Counted from the stretch's first letter, positions 43,903-52,520 are shown. The stretch is DNA of 64,000 nucleotides from Acetobacteraceae bacterium (GCA_024280945.1 JAMXLO010000103.1:1-64000), one strand, 5' to 3'. Translations and numbers: made by a program. The notes: generated by a model not told the origin, from the letters alone.

Positions 43903-44075
43903 GAGTGCAGCCGCTGCTGTAAGCCAATCAGTCAGTTGCCAATCAGGAACAGAACCCGTTTTAGTCAGATACACACCGTCGAAGTTTAGGGAAGGTCAGG
44001 TCTGCGGGATGGCCGGGTCATGTCTGCCATAGTGTCGCCTTGCTGGCTGTGGCGGCTCGGCCGCTCGTACACAGC

Positions 44076-44702
44076 ATGACCGCCGTCATCGCGATGGCTG
44101 TGGCTTGGATCGAGGCAAACCCCGCGCTGACCTGGGCAGCGGCGTTTCTCGTTTCGGCTTCCGAGGCGATCGTTCTGGTCGGAGCGCTGGTGCCCGGCTC
44201 GCCGATCCTGATTGCGATTGGTGCGGCGGCGGGCATCGGGCACGTCTCACTCAGCGGCGTCATCATTGCAGCCATCGGGGGCGCGGTGGTTGGCGACGGG
44301 CTATCCTATTGGATCGGGCATCGCTACCGAGACCGGCTGCTGGTGGGCTGGCCCTTCGCCAGGCGGCCTGGCTTGCTCAGGCAGGGCACGGCATTCTTCG
44401 GCCGCTGGGGAATGCTTGGCGTGGCGACGGCACGGTTCCTGCCGGGCCTTCGCGCCGTGGTGCCCGTGGTGGCCGGCATGTTCGGTATGCGCCCGACAGC
44501 TTTTTACGCCGCCAATGTCACCTCGGCGATTGTCTGGGCGCCGCTCCACATCCTTCCCGGCACGGTGGCAGTGCTGCTCGCAGATCTGTTGCTGCCGCTT
44601 GAAACGGACGGCCTTGGCGACTTCGCGCTGCCTGGCATCGCGATCTTGGGCCTGCTGCTCTTGGGTGCTCGCCGCCTGTGGCGGCGCAGGGCGGCTGGAT
44701 AA
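44076..44702 (+). CDS. DedA-family membrane protein
   Basis: The 208-residue inner-membrane protein has the DedA (SNARE-associated/VTT) features: VLVGALVPGSPIL near residue 33, GDGLSYWIGHRY near 71, FFGRWGMLGVATARFLPGLRAV near 107-128 with the key arginine, and VAGMFGM near 131. DedA proteins act in lipid flipping, especially undecaprenyl phosphate recycling. I chose ATG 44076; a TTG at 44040 is possible. Confidence 0.9.
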   Translation: MTAVIAMAVAWIEANPALTWAAAFLVSASEAIVLVGALVPGSPILIAIGAAAGIGHVSLSGVIIAAIGGAVVGDGLSYWIGHRYRDRLLVGWPFARRPGLLRQGTAFFGRWGMLGVATARFLPGLRAVVPVVAGMFGMRPTAFYAANVTSAIVWAPLHILPGTVAVLLADLLLPLETDGLGDFALPGIAILGLLLLGARRLWRRRAAG

Positions 44703-44805
44703 TCACACCAGGTGATCGGCCAGTAGTCGGTCATCGAGGGCAGCTGGGCTGCGACCGCCGACAGCGCGGCTTTTGTCAGGGCGCGTGCAACGCCATATTC
44801 GGCCG

Positions 44806-45855
44806 ATGGTCCCATTGTCCGTCCTCGACCTTTCTCCCATTACCGAAGGCAGCGATGCCGGGCAGGCGCTGCGCAACTCACTCGACCTCGCGCGGCATGT
44901 CGAGGCGCTGGGTTATCGGCGCTATTGGATGGCGGAGCACCACAATCTGCCGGGGATTGCCAGCGCCGCGACCGCAGTTGCGCTGGCCCACGTGGCGGCA
45001 GGGACACGCAGCATCCGCATCGGCGCCGGCGGCATCATGCTGCCTAACCATGCGCCGCTGCTGATCGCCGAGCAGTTCGGGACGCTTGCAGCGCTGCATC
45101 CAGGGCGCGTCGAACTCGGGCTGGGACGCGCGCCGGGGTCCGACCAGATCACTGCGCGCGCGATGCGGCGGACGCTACACAGTACGGGAGAGGAATTTCC
45201 GCAGGACGTCATCGAGCTGATGGAGTACTTCAAGCCGGTGGAGCCCGGGCAGCGCGTGCAGGCGGTTCCCGGCGCGGGGCTCGATGTGCCGATCTGGATC
45301 CTGGGGTCGAGCACGTTCGGCGCGCAGTTGGCGGCGTATCTCGGACTGCCGTTTGCATTCGCTTCGCATTTCGCGCCGGCGATGATGGTGGAGGCGATGG
45401 CGATCTATCGGCAGCGGTTCCGGCCGTCGGAGCAGCTGGCGGCGCCGCATGTGATGCTGGGGCTGAACATCGTCGCGGCGGAAAGCGATGACGAGGCGCG
45501 GTACCTGTTCTCGTCGTTGCAGCAGTCGTTCATCAATAGCCGCAGCGGACGGCCAGGGCCACTGCCGGCGCCGGTGGAAAATTTCGACGCGCATATCGAT
45601 CCGTATGCACGGGCGATGCTGGACGATGCACTGAGCTGCGCGATTGTCGGCGGTGCGCAGACGGTGCGGGAGGGGATGGAGGCATTCGTTGCGCGGACCC
45701 GGGCGGACGAGCTGATGGTGACGGCAAATGTCTTCGATCACGCGAAGCGGAAGCGATCGTTTGCGATCGTGGCGGAGGTCGCGGGGCTGGCTCCTCTCCC
45801 CATCCCCCCGGATCAAGTCCGGGGCAGGCTCCTCCCGCGCGGGGAGGGGGAGTAG
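44806..45855 (+). CDS. Luciferase-like monooxygenase (MsnO8/YhbW-type), repeat-derived C-terminus
   Basis: The 349-residue protein begins [20 protein letters not shown] and has [17 protein letters not shown] near residue 42, [15 protein letters not shown] near 70 and [13 protein letters not shown] near 103, which define the MsnO8/YhbW luciferase-like group. ATG 44806 was chosen from the family start. After about residue 326 the native sequence stops and the last 20 or so codons ([20 protein letters not shown]) come from a palindromic repeat read to the stop. Confidence 0.92.
   Translation: MVPLSVLDLSPITEGSDAGQALRNSLDLARHVEALGYRRYWMAEHHNLPGIASAATAVALAHVAAGTRSIRIGAGGIMLPNHAPLLIAEQFGTLAALHPGRVELGLGRAPGSDQITARAMRRTLHSTGEEFPQDVIELMEYFKPVEPGQRVQAVPGAGLDVPIWILGSSTFGAQLAAYLGLPFAFASHFAPAMMVEAMAIYRQRFRPSEQLAAPHVMLGLNIVAAESDDEARYLFSSLQQSFINSRSGRPGPLPAPVENFDAHIDPYARAMLDDALSCAIVGGAQTVREGMEAFVARTRADELMVTANVFDHAKRKRSFAIVAEVAGLAPLPIPPDQVRGRLLPRGEGE
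45793..45853. repeat. Long-form palindromic element at the end of a luciferase-like gene
   Basis: CCCCGGA (45806-45812) and TCCGGGG (45818-45824) pair around TCAAG; CTCCCC precedes and CCTCCC-GCGC-GGGGAGG follows (45831-45847). This is the same composite as in murB, in the opposite orientation. It supplies the last codons and is followed by the TAG stop of the gene. Confidence 0.82.
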
Positions 45856-45865
45856 AGGTTTCTGC

Positions 45866-46324
45866 TCAGAGCCTCGCCGCGAGCGCGGCGAGCTGGTCGG
45901 CGCACTGGCTCCAGCCTTGGTGAAAGCCCATCTTCTCGTGGGTCTCGCGGTCTTCGGTAGTCCAGTGACGCACACGGGCGGTGTAGCGGGTCCTGCCGCC
46001 CTCTTCCTCGAAGGTAAGGATCACCGTCATGAACGGCTTGCCCGATGGCTCCCAGGCGCTGGTATAGGCGTCTGTAAATACAAGGCGCTGGTTCGGCACC
46101 ACCTCGAGATAGACGCCGCCGCAGGGAATGTCGTTGCCGTCGGGACTGCGCATGACAACCGAGTTCGCACCACCGACGCGGACGTCGAGTTCGGCATGCG
46201 GCGTGGAGTATGGTGCAGGAGCGAACCACTGCTTCAGCAGTTCGGGTTCGGTCCAGGCACGGTATAGCTTTTCACGCGGAGCATCGATCAGCCGCGTGAG
46301 TACCAGGTCGCGTTCGCCGGTCAT
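45866..46324 (-). CDS. SRPBCC/AHSA1-family protein
   Basis: The 152-residue protein has the AHSA1 fold: LTRLIDAPREKLYRAWTEPE at residues 9-28, QWFAPAPY near 32, GGVYLEVVPNQRLVFTDAY near 69 and HEKMGFHQGWSQCADQLAAL near 128. Such proteins bind hydrophobic ligands and often accompany ECF42 sigma factors. The start overlaps the stop of a 28-codon minigene (ATGA). It is the last gene of the ECF42-type operon. Confidence 0.92.
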   Translation of the reverse strand: MTGERDLVLTRLIDAPREKLYRAWTEPELLKQWFAPAPYSTPHAELDVRVGGANSVVMRSPDGNDIPCGGVYLEVVPNQRLVFTDAYTSAWEPSGKPFMTVILTFEEEGGRTRYTARVRHWTTEDRETHEKMGFHQGWSQCADQLAALAARL

Positions 46325-46407
46325 GCGGCTTCTCCGTTATGTGCTTGTTGCCCTTCGACGACGTCGAGGTTGCTGTGGGACCAGAGAAAGGGCGCGATCT
46401 TCTGCAT
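46321..46407 (-). pseudogene. 28-codon remnant of a VOC/PhnB-like gene
   Basis: The ORF starts at ATG 46407 with a full AGGAGG (46417-46412) 4 nt upstream. Its first residues MQKIAPFLW match the start of PhnB/3-demethylubiquinone-like VOC proteins (usually followed by FD), but the rest is short and unrelated. Its TGA overlaps the AHSA1 ATG (ATGA). I read it as a VOC gene deleted in frame that still couples translation between its neighbours. It could also be a functional leader. Confidence 0.5.
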
Positions 46408-46415
46408 CCGGCCTC

Positions 46416-46814
46416 CTACGCGCTCTTCTGCTCATTGAGTGCCCAGGTCACGCCGAACGGGTCACGCAGCTGCCCATAACGGGCGCCCCAGAACATGTCG
46501 GCAACCGGCATGACCACCTCGGCGCCTGCATCGACCGCGCGCCGCCACCATGCGTCGATATCCGCCACCATCAGTGTCATGGTGAACGCCTGCGGCTTTT
46601 GCGGCGGATGGCCGTGCTCCGGGTAGAAGTCGCACAGCATTACCGAGCTACCGTTGATGTAGAGGTGCACGTGCATGGTGCGCCCCTTGTCATCCGTCGG
46701 ATGTGCAGCAGCGATCTCGGCGCCCAACGCCCGCTGATAGAAGTCGGCGGCCCGCATCGCGCCGTCGACGTTCAGATAGGCGACCACGCCGCCCTTTACT
46801 TCCGGTGTGTCCAT
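46416..46814 (-). CDS. VOC-family protein (glyoxalase/PhnB-like)
   Basis: The 132-residue protein has a vicinal-oxygen-chelate fold: VVAYLNVDGAMRAADFYQRAL near residue 9, GAEVVMPVADMFWGARYGQL near 94 and RDPFGVTWAL near 116. It resembles PhnB-like proteins found with ECF42 sigma factors. GGAGAGAG lies 4 nt upstream of ATG 46814. It is 69 bp after the sigma-factor gene and 8 bp before the VOC minigene. Confidence 0.92.
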   Translation of the reverse strand: MDTPEVKGGVVAYLNVDGAMRAADFYQRALGAEIAAAHPTDDKGRTMHVHLYINGSSVMLCDFYPEHGHPPQKPQAFTMTLMVADIDAWWRRAVDAGAEVVMPVADMFWGARYGQLRDPFGVTWALNEQKSA

Positions 46815-46883
46815 CAGCTCTCTCCTTTCGTCACGCCCCAAGGACGCAGCTCACATCGGGTTGCCGACAAGCGTCCGAAGTTT

Positions 46884-48131
46884 TTATTGCTGCGTCGCGC
46901 GGCTGCTCAGCTGATCGAGGTGCCTGCGGATGTGCGTCGCCTGTGCGGGTGTATCGGCTAGTGCGATCGCCCGATCGAACGCGACGCGAGCGGCGTCGTT
47001 GCGGCCGAGCTGCATCAGCAAGGCGCCCTTGACGCCGAAGTAATAGAAGTAGCCGGAAAGGCGTTGCGACAGCGGCTCGATCAAGGCGAGCGCTGCTTCG
47101 GGACCGTGCACCTTGCTCACGGCAACGGCACGATTGAGCGTGATCACCGGTGAGGGCTGCATGCGCTCCAGCGCCGCGTACAGCGATGCGATCTGCTCCC
47201 AGTCGGTATCCTGCGAGCGCTTCGCGCGGGCGTGCGCCGCCGCTATGGCGGCCTGGATCTGATATGGCCCAGGCTGCTGGTGGCGCACAGCCTTGTCGAC
47301 CAGTGCAAGCGCTTCGGCGATCATCCTGCCGTTCCAGAGGCTCCGATCCTGCTCCTCCAGCAGCACGATATCGCCCGCGTCGTCGAATCGCGCCGGGCTG
47401 CGGGCGTGCTGCAGCAGCATGAGCGCGGCCAGGCCCATGATCTCCGGCTCGGTCGGGAACAGGCGGAGCAGCAGGCGAGCGAGCCGGATCGCCTCGTCGC
47501 AGAGCTGCGCCCGGGCTGGATCATTGCCCGCCGAGTAGCCTTCGTTGAACACGAGGTAGATCATCGCGGCGACGACGGCGAGGCGTTCGGCACGTTCAAC
47601 CGCACCCGGGGCTTCGAACGGGACATCGGCCTTGGCGACGCGGGCCTTCGCGCGGGTGATCCGCTGCTCCATCGCGGCCTCGCTGACCAGAAAGGCGCGT
47701 GCGATCTGCGCGACGGAGAGGCCGGAGACGATGCGGAGCGCCAGCGCGATCTGTTGGGTCGCGGGCAGGTCCGGGTGGCAGCAAATGAACAGCAAACGCA
47801 GGATGTCATCGCGATAGTGGGACTCGTCCAGCCGATCGGCCAGCGGCGCCTCGACGTCCTCGAGATCAGAGATCGCTTCATCCGGCGGCAAGGGATCCTG
47901 CCGTTCACGCCGGCGGGCGGCGTCGAGCGCGGCGTTGCGGCCGACCAGGACGAGCCAGGCCGTGGGGTCGCGCGGGGGACCGTTCAGTGGCCAGGTTCTC
48001 AGGGCGCGTAGACAGGCCTCCTGGAAGGCTTCCTCCGCCGTGTCCAGATCGCGGAAATAGCGCAGCAAGGCACCGGTCGCGCGGGGGCGCGCGGCGGTCA
48101 GCGCCGCCTCGATCCATCCTGCGTCGGTCAT
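46884..48131 (-). CDS. ECF RNA polymerase sigma factor, ECF42 group
   Basis: The 415-residue protein has sigma2 (LLRYFRDLDTAEEAFQEACLRALRTWP, about residues 22-48) and sigma4 regions (ALRIVSGLSVAQIARAFLVSE near 130). It continues with a large C-terminal TPR-like domain (RAERLAVVAAMIYLVFNEGYSA near 180, LNRAVAVSKVHGP near 333). Length and layout are those of ECF42 sigma factors, which work without a classic anti-sigma factor and activate the adjacent DGPF gene. It overlaps that gene by 4 bp (ATGA). It probably controls its own operon. Confidence 0.94.
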   Translation of the reverse strand: MTDAGWIEAALTAARPRATGALLRYFRDLDTAEEAFQEACLRALRTWPLNGPPRDPTAWLVLVGRNAALDAARRRERQDPLPPDEAISDLEDVEAPLADRLDESHYRDDILRLLFICCHPDLPATQQIALALRIVSGLSVAQIARAFLVSEAAMEQRITRAKARVAKADVPFEAPGAVERAERLAVVAAMIYLVFNEGYSAGNDPARAQLCDEAIRLARLLLRLFPTEPEIMGLAALMLLQHARSPARFDDAGDIVLLEEQDRSLWNGRMIAEALALVDKAVRHQQPGPYQIQAAIAAAHARAKRSQDTDWEQIASLYAALERMQPSPVITLNRAVAVSKVHGPEAALALIEPLSQRLSGYFYYFGVKGALLMQLGRNDAARVAFDRAIALADTPAQATHIRRHLDQLSSRATQQ

Positions 48132-48508
48132 TCTGCCGCAGATTTCCGCTGGTCGGGGAAATACAGCGCGATCGGGCGGATTTCGTACGTGCTGCCGGTC
48201 TTCGCCGCGGCTAGCTCGCGGGCAATGCCCAGCGCTTCGTCGAGGCTGGCCACGTCGACGATGAAGAAGCCGAGGAGCTGTTCCTTCGTCTCGGCGAAGG
48301 GTCCGTCGATCACCAGCGGCTCACCCTGCGACTTGCGGAGCGTCGTTGCGGCGGTGGTGGGCAGCAGACGGAGCGAGGGCCCAAGCTTGCCGGCCTTGAC
48401 CAGCCGCTCCTGCACGACGCTGAGGCGCGCCATGACCGCGGCGTCTTCCTCCTTGCTCCAGGACCAGACGACGTCTTCGTCATTGTAGCAAAGAATGGCG
48501 TACTGCAT
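48128..48508 (-). CDS. DGPF-domain (YCII-related) protein
   Basis: The 126-residue protein begins MQYAILCYNDED and contains VIDGPFAETKEQLLGF near residue 65, the DGPF signature of YCII-related proteins linked to ECF42 sigma factors. Function is unknown; the family may bind a small molecule. ATG 48508 was chosen because AGAGG precedes it and the family starts there. It is the first gene of the operon; an ECF42-like promoter lies upstream. Confidence 0.93.
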   Translation of the reverse strand: MQYAILCYNDEDVVWSWSKEEDAAVMARLSVVQERLVKAGKLGPSLRLLPTTAATTLRKSQGEPLVIDGPFAETKEQLLGFFIVDVASLDEALGIARELAAAKTGSTYEIRPIALYFPDQRKSAAE

Positions 48509-48533
48509 GCGGATTGCCTCTTTGTGCTTCAAG

Positions 48534-48560
48534 GACGCTGGTGTATGGCCGATGCCGACA
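48534..48560 (-). promoter_or_regulatory. Putative ECF42-type promoter
   Basis: On the minus strand TGTCGG (48560-48555) and CGTC (48537-48534) are 17 nt apart. ECF42 promoters studied in Streptomyces have TGTCGA at -35 and CG(A/T)C at -10, so one mismatch remains. The predicted start is about 20 nt before the dgpF ATG, leaving room for the AGAGG ribosome-binding site. The match is seen; activity is inference. Confidence 0.6.
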
Positions 48561-48624
48561 GGGCGCTGCAGAAAATCTGGCGCGAAGCAAGAACCCGTGC
48601 CAGCCCCGCTCCTTAGGGCTCAAA

Positions 48625-49389
48625 TCATTCGCGTATGGTGCCCCGACGCAACACTGCGGTCATCGAATCAGCGCCGAGAACGTCCAGGTCGATACCGCAC
48701 TGGCACGTCATGGCTACGAAATCGAAATCATCGGTGCCGCAGGCAAAGCAGCGCAGAGGCAATGTAGCGCGGCGGAAAATGTCGATCTCTTCTATCATGT
48801 CTGCCAACCGGCTCACGTCAGCTTGTGTAAAGACACCTCCCTGGGAAATCCGCTCTATGTCGTTGGCCCGCAGCGCCTGGCCGGACGCACGGCGATGCTC
48901 GATCAGCAACAGCAGATGGATGCTGTCAGGCGTACCCGGTGCGCAATATTGGCGATAATTAGCATGCCCAGGATGCGAGGTATGCAAGTCTTCTAGCACG
49001 TACTTGCCCCCGGCCCGCAGATACGGAAACGTCTCGGCGAGACAGTTGGCCTGATGCGCCGGCACATGGCGGCCATCCTCGATGACCAGATCGAAAGTCC
49101 GGTTCAGGGTTTGCAGCATGCGTGCAATGCCCGGCCGATCGCCTTGATCGGCTGTCAGGTAGGTGATCCCCGGTCCAGTCGGCCACGCAGGCTGTTGCGG
49201 CAGGATGTCAACGCCGACGATCGCGGCCTGCGGGAAGATCCGGCGCAGCCAGCGAATGGAGGCTCCCTGGAAAACCCCATACTCGAGGATCGATGCCCCG
49301 TTTCCGATCGCGGCAAGATGTCGTTGATAGAAACGGCTGTATCGATGCCAGTAATGCTTATCCGAATCTATTGGATCGTACCAGTTCAC
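48625..49389 (-). CDS. Class I SAM-dependent methyltransferase with Cys4 tail
   Basis: The 254-residue protein has a Rossmann methyltransferase domain: ILEYGVFQGASIRWL near residue 33, AAIVGVDILP near 54, FDLVIEDGRH near 99 and YVLEDLHTSH near 131. This set resembles macrocin/cephalosporin-hydroxylase-type methyltransferases. The C-terminus has CFAC and CQC pairs near residues 217-236, a possible zinc site. I chose GTG 49389 because GGGGGGAGAAG immediately precedes it. The substrate is unknown, perhaps a sugar or surface glycan. Confidence 0.82.
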   Translation of the reverse strand: MNWYDPIDSDKHYWHRYSRFYQRHLAAIGNGASILEYGVFQGASIRWLRRIFPQAAIVGVDILPQQPAWPTGPGITYLTADQGDRPGIARMLQTLNRTFDLVIEDGRHVPAHQANCLAETFPYLRAGGKYVLEDLHTSHPGHANYRQYCAPGTPDSIHLLLLIEHRRASGQALRANDIERISQGGVFTQADVSRLADMIEEIDIFRRATLPLRCFACGTDDFDFVAMTCQCGIDLDVLGADSMTAVLRRGTIRE

Positions 49390-49605
49390 GCTTCTCCCCC
49401 CGGCAGCCACCTACCTGCTGCATGTTGCACGTCTCCTTCGATCCCGGTTGGATAGCGGTCTGGTAATACCGCTATGCCGCGCCGCCGGCGGGGTCTGCGA
49501 GGCCGACCCAAGTGGCAACAAGAATGGACGCCTTGACCGAGACTGCTTCGTCCCGCCACGCTCTGTTCCTGGCTCTCGCGCATGACACGGGGCGGAGGAG
49601 AATCC

Positions 49606-50625
49606 ATGATCATCGATTGTCATGGCCATTACACGACGTCGCCTCGCCAGCACGAAGCATGGCGTGGCGAGCAGATCGCTGCCCATGGCGCGGGCAAGGC
49701 GGCACCCAACCGTCCCGCCATCTCCGATGATGAGATCCGTACCGGCATAGAGAACGGCCAGCTGAAGGTGCAGCGGGAGCGCGGCACCGATCTGACCATC
49801 TTCTCGCCGCGCGCCGCCGGAATGGGGCACCATCTCGGCGATGCCAAGACGTCGGAAGCGTGGGCGACGGCATGCAACGAGCTGATCCATCGGGTTTGCA
49901 CATTGTTCCCACGCAACTTCGTGGGCGTCTGCATGTTGCCGCAGTCTGCGGGAGTTTCTCCGGCCAACTGCATCGCCGAGCTCGAACGCTGCGTGCTGCA
50001 GTATGGCTTTGTCGGCTGCAACCTCAACCCTGATCCGTCAGGTGGGTTCTGGAAGGACCCGCCGCTGGGCGATCGCTACTGGTATCCGCTGTACGAAAAG
50101 CTGGTGGAGCTGGACGTGCCGGCGATGATTCATGTCAGTGCGGCATGCAATCCGGCCTTCCATACCACCGGGTCGCATTACCTGAACGGCGATACGGCCG
50201 CGTTCATGCAGTGCCTCACTTCGGATTTGTTCAAGAATTTCCCGACGCTGAAATTCATCATCCCGCATGGCGGAGGTGCGGTTCCGTATCATTGGGGGCG
50301 TTTCCGCGGCCTCGCGCAGGATATGAAGCTGTCCCCGTTGTCCGAGCTGCTGCTGAACAATATCTTCTTCGACACCTGCGTATACCACCTGCCTGGCCAG
50401 GAGCTGCTGACCAAGGTCATCCCGCTGGATAACATCCTGTTTGCCTCGGAGATGATCGGCGCCGTGCGTGGGATCGATCCAGAGACCGGTCATCACTACG
50501 ACGACACCAAGCGCTACATCGAGCAGCTGCCACTGTCGGCCGGCGACAAGGCAAAGCTGTACGAGGGGAATGCGCGCCGCGTTTACGGCCGACTGTCCGG
50601 TCAGCTTGCCAGGCAGTTGGGCTGA
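49606..50625 (+). CDS. ligJ: 4-Oxalomesaconate hydratase-like amidohydrolase (LigJ type)
   Basis: The 339-residue protein begins MIIDCHGHYTTSP, the typical LigJ start with the first metal ligands (H6, H8). PAMIHVSAACNPAFHTTGSHY near residue 171 and IPHGGGAVPYHWGRFRG near 222 carry further ligands, and FASEMIGAVRGID near 282 the catalytic acid. LigJ hydrates 4-oxalomesaconate in protocatechuate 4,5-cleavage. No other lig gene lies in this window, so a related carboxylic acid is possible. GGAGGAGAATCC precedes the ATG. Confidence 0.85.
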   Translation: MIIDCHGHYTTSPRQHEAWRGEQIAAHGAGKAAPNRPAISDDEIRTGIENGQLKVQRERGTDLTIFSPRAAGMGHHLGDAKTSEAWATACNELIHRVCTLFPRNFVGVCMLPQSAGVSPANCIAELERCVLQYGFVGCNLNPDPSGGFWKDPPLGDRYWYPLYEKLVELDVPAMIHVSAACNPAFHTTGSHYLNGDTAAFMQCLTSDLFKNFPTLKFIIPHGGGAVPYHWGRFRGLAQDMKLSPLSELLLNNIFFDTCVYHLPGQELLTKVIPLDNILFASEMIGAVRGIDPETGHHYDDTKRYIEQLPLSAGDKAKLYEGNARRVYGRLSGQLARQLG

Positions 50626-50637
50626 GGCGACCTGGTC

Positions 50638-50856
50638 TCAGCCGGGGCGGATACTGGCGGCTGGCGGCCAAAGCCACACACCACGGCGGCCATTCTCGAT
50701 GGCCTGCGGTGAAGGCGAGACGATGTAATTTGGGTGGTTGGCGTCGTGATACCGATAGCCGATCACCTCGCCGGGGGATTCTGCCGATTCGGGTGGGACT
50801 GCACAGCCGGCCGGTCCGGCGCAGAGCCCGCACAATGCGAGGTAGCGCAGCTTCAT
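50638..50856 (-). CDS. Small lipoprotein, unknown
   Basis: The 72-residue precursor has a signal MKLRYLALCGLCAGPAGC with lipobox-like AGC at Cys18, and a short mature part with YRYHDANHPNYIVSP and GVWLWPP. The ATG overlaps the hldE stop (ATGA) with GGAG just upstream, so it is coupled to hldE. I do not recognise the family. An outer-membrane or periplasmic partner of LPS biogenesis is possible but only from context. Confidence 0.65.
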   Translation of the reverse strand: MKLRYLALCGLCAGPAGCAVPPESAESPGEVIGYRYHDANHPNYIVSPSPQAIENGRRGVWLWPPAASIRPG

Positions 50857-52340
50857 TGCAGCTCCTTGGTCATCCGCCGGATCGTGCCGGTGGTGCTATG
50901 GCCGGCCTGTAGCTCCACCAAAAGTACTGTGCCGCCCCAGCTTTGCACAAGATCGGCACCGACGACCTGATCGATGCTGTAGTCGGCGCCTTTGACCAAC
51001 ACATCCGGCCGCAGTGCCTTGATCAGTTCCAGCGGTGTGTCCTCGTCGAACAAGACGACCAGATCGACCGGTGCCAGCGATGCCATGACGGTCGCACGCG
51101 CCGTCTCATTCTGCAGCGGGCGGGTCGGTCCCTTCAGCCGTTGCACCGAGGCATCGGTATTTAGAGCGACGATGAGCCGGTCGCAACGGGCGCGTGCCTC
51201 GCGCAACAGCCGGACGTGGCCTGGGTGGATCAGATCGAAGCAGCCGTTGGCGAACCCGATACGCCGTCCCCGGGCGTGCCACGCCGCCGCCCGCTGAGTG
51301 GCTTCGGCACGCTCGACGATCTTGCGGTCTGTGGCGATCAGGTCTTCCAGGTGGAGGACGCCAAGCAGCTCCTCCTGGCTGACCGTCGCGGTTCCCGGCT
51401 TGCCGACAGAGATACCGGCGGTGACATTGGCGAGCATGGCGGCTTCCGGCAGGGCGGCGCCTGCGCCGAGTGCCACCGCCAAGGCTGCCACCAGGGTGTC
51501 GCCGGCACCCGATACGTCGGCCACCTCGCGTGCCCTGGTCGGCAGATGCAGCGGGGGAGCATCGCGGCGTACCAGTGTCAGGCCCTTCGCCGATCGTGTC
51601 ACCACAACCGCCTGGCAACCTGCGTCTTCGAGAGCGCGCTGGCCGGCCCGCGTGGCCTCACGGTCCTCGGCTGCGTCGATTTGCGTCGCCTGGCGCACCT
51701 CATGCTCATTCGGCGTCAGCACCGTCGCACCGTGATATGCGGCGAAGTCGGTGCGCTTCGGGTCAGCGATCAAGATCCGGCCGAGAGCCCGAGCCCGCTC
51801 CAGTGCAACTGAGAGCACGGCATTGCTCAGCACCCCCTTGGCGTAGTCCGACAGCACGACGACGTCGGCGGTATGCAATACGTTCGCAAAAGTCGCCAGC
51901 ACGAGGTCGGCGGTGGCCGCGTCGATCTCCGTTGTGGTCTCCTCATCCAGCCGCAGCAGTTGGTGGGTGCCGACCATGAACCGGGTCTTGGCCGTGGTCG
52001 GCCGGCCCGGCGCAACAACGAGGTGTGGGACAATGCCGCTGGATCCCAGCAGGCTGGTCAGCTCGGCGCCCTCGGCATCTTTACCGATTACCCCGACGAG
52101 TGATGCCTGGCCGCCGAGTGTTGCGATGTTGAGCGCCACGTTGGCTGCACCGCCCAAGGTGGCCCGTCTGGCGGTCGGGCGCAGGACGGGAATCGGTGCC
52201 TCAGGCGACAGGCGGCTTGCACTGCCGCTGACATAGCGGTCGAGCATGACGTCGCCGAGCACCAACACGCGCGCCTCGGTGAAGCGGCGGACCAATTGGG
52301 CCAGTTCGGTGTCGCCTATCGATGCAGGCGCAATATCCAT
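50853..52340 (-). CDS. hldE: Bifunctional heptose-7-P kinase / heptose-1-P adenylyltransferase HldE
   Basis: HldE phosphorylates D-glycero-beta-D-manno-heptose 7-phosphate and then adenylates the 1-phosphate, making the ADP-heptose precursor of the LPS inner core. The 495 residues hold a PfkB kinase (VLVLGDVMLDRYVSGSASRL near residue 25; GAGDTLVAA near 280) and a nucleotidyltransferase (GFANGCFDLIHPGHVRLL near 361, with the HxGH motif). VVDLVVLFDEDTPLELI-type and KGADYSIDQVVGADLV segments (about 455) match the family. It overlaps the small lipoprotein downstream by 4 bp. It fits the glycosyltransferase block across the divergent 180-bp gap. Confidence 0.96.
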   Translation of the reverse strand: MDIAPASIGDTELAQLVRRFTEARVLVLGDVMLDRYVSGSASRLSPEAPIPVLRPTARRATLGGAANVALNIATLGGQASLVGVIGKDAEGAELTSLLGSSGIVPHLVVAPGRPTTAKTRFMVGTHQLLRLDEETTTEIDAATADLVLATFANVLHTADVVVLSDYAKGVLSNAVLSVALERARALGRILIADPKRTDFAAYHGATVLTPNEHEVRQATQIDAAEDREATRAGQRALEDAGCQAVVVTRSAKGLTLVRRDAPPLHLPTRAREVADVSGAGDTLVAALAVALGAGAALPEAAMLANVTAGISVGKPGTATVSQEELLGVLHLEDLIATDRKIVERAEATQRAAAWHARGRRIGFANGCFDLIHPGHVRLLREARARCDRLIVALNTDASVQRLKGPTRPLQNETARATVMASLAPVDLVVLFDEDTPLELIKALRPDVLVKGADYSIDQVVGADLVQSWGGTVLLVELQAGHSTTGTIRRMTKELQ

Positions 52341-52520
52341 GCGTCCGTTCCCTTTCGCAGACCGGCTATCTCATAACACGCAGCGGCGGCCAAATGCACA
52401 AGTGGCTCGCAATTTTCGCGTGAATCGCCGAAAACGGGTTCCATCGGCGATGGCGGGCGGATAACCTGACGAACCGCAAGGTTGTTGCGATAGAGCTATC
52501 TTCATCTCACCGAGGGCGCC

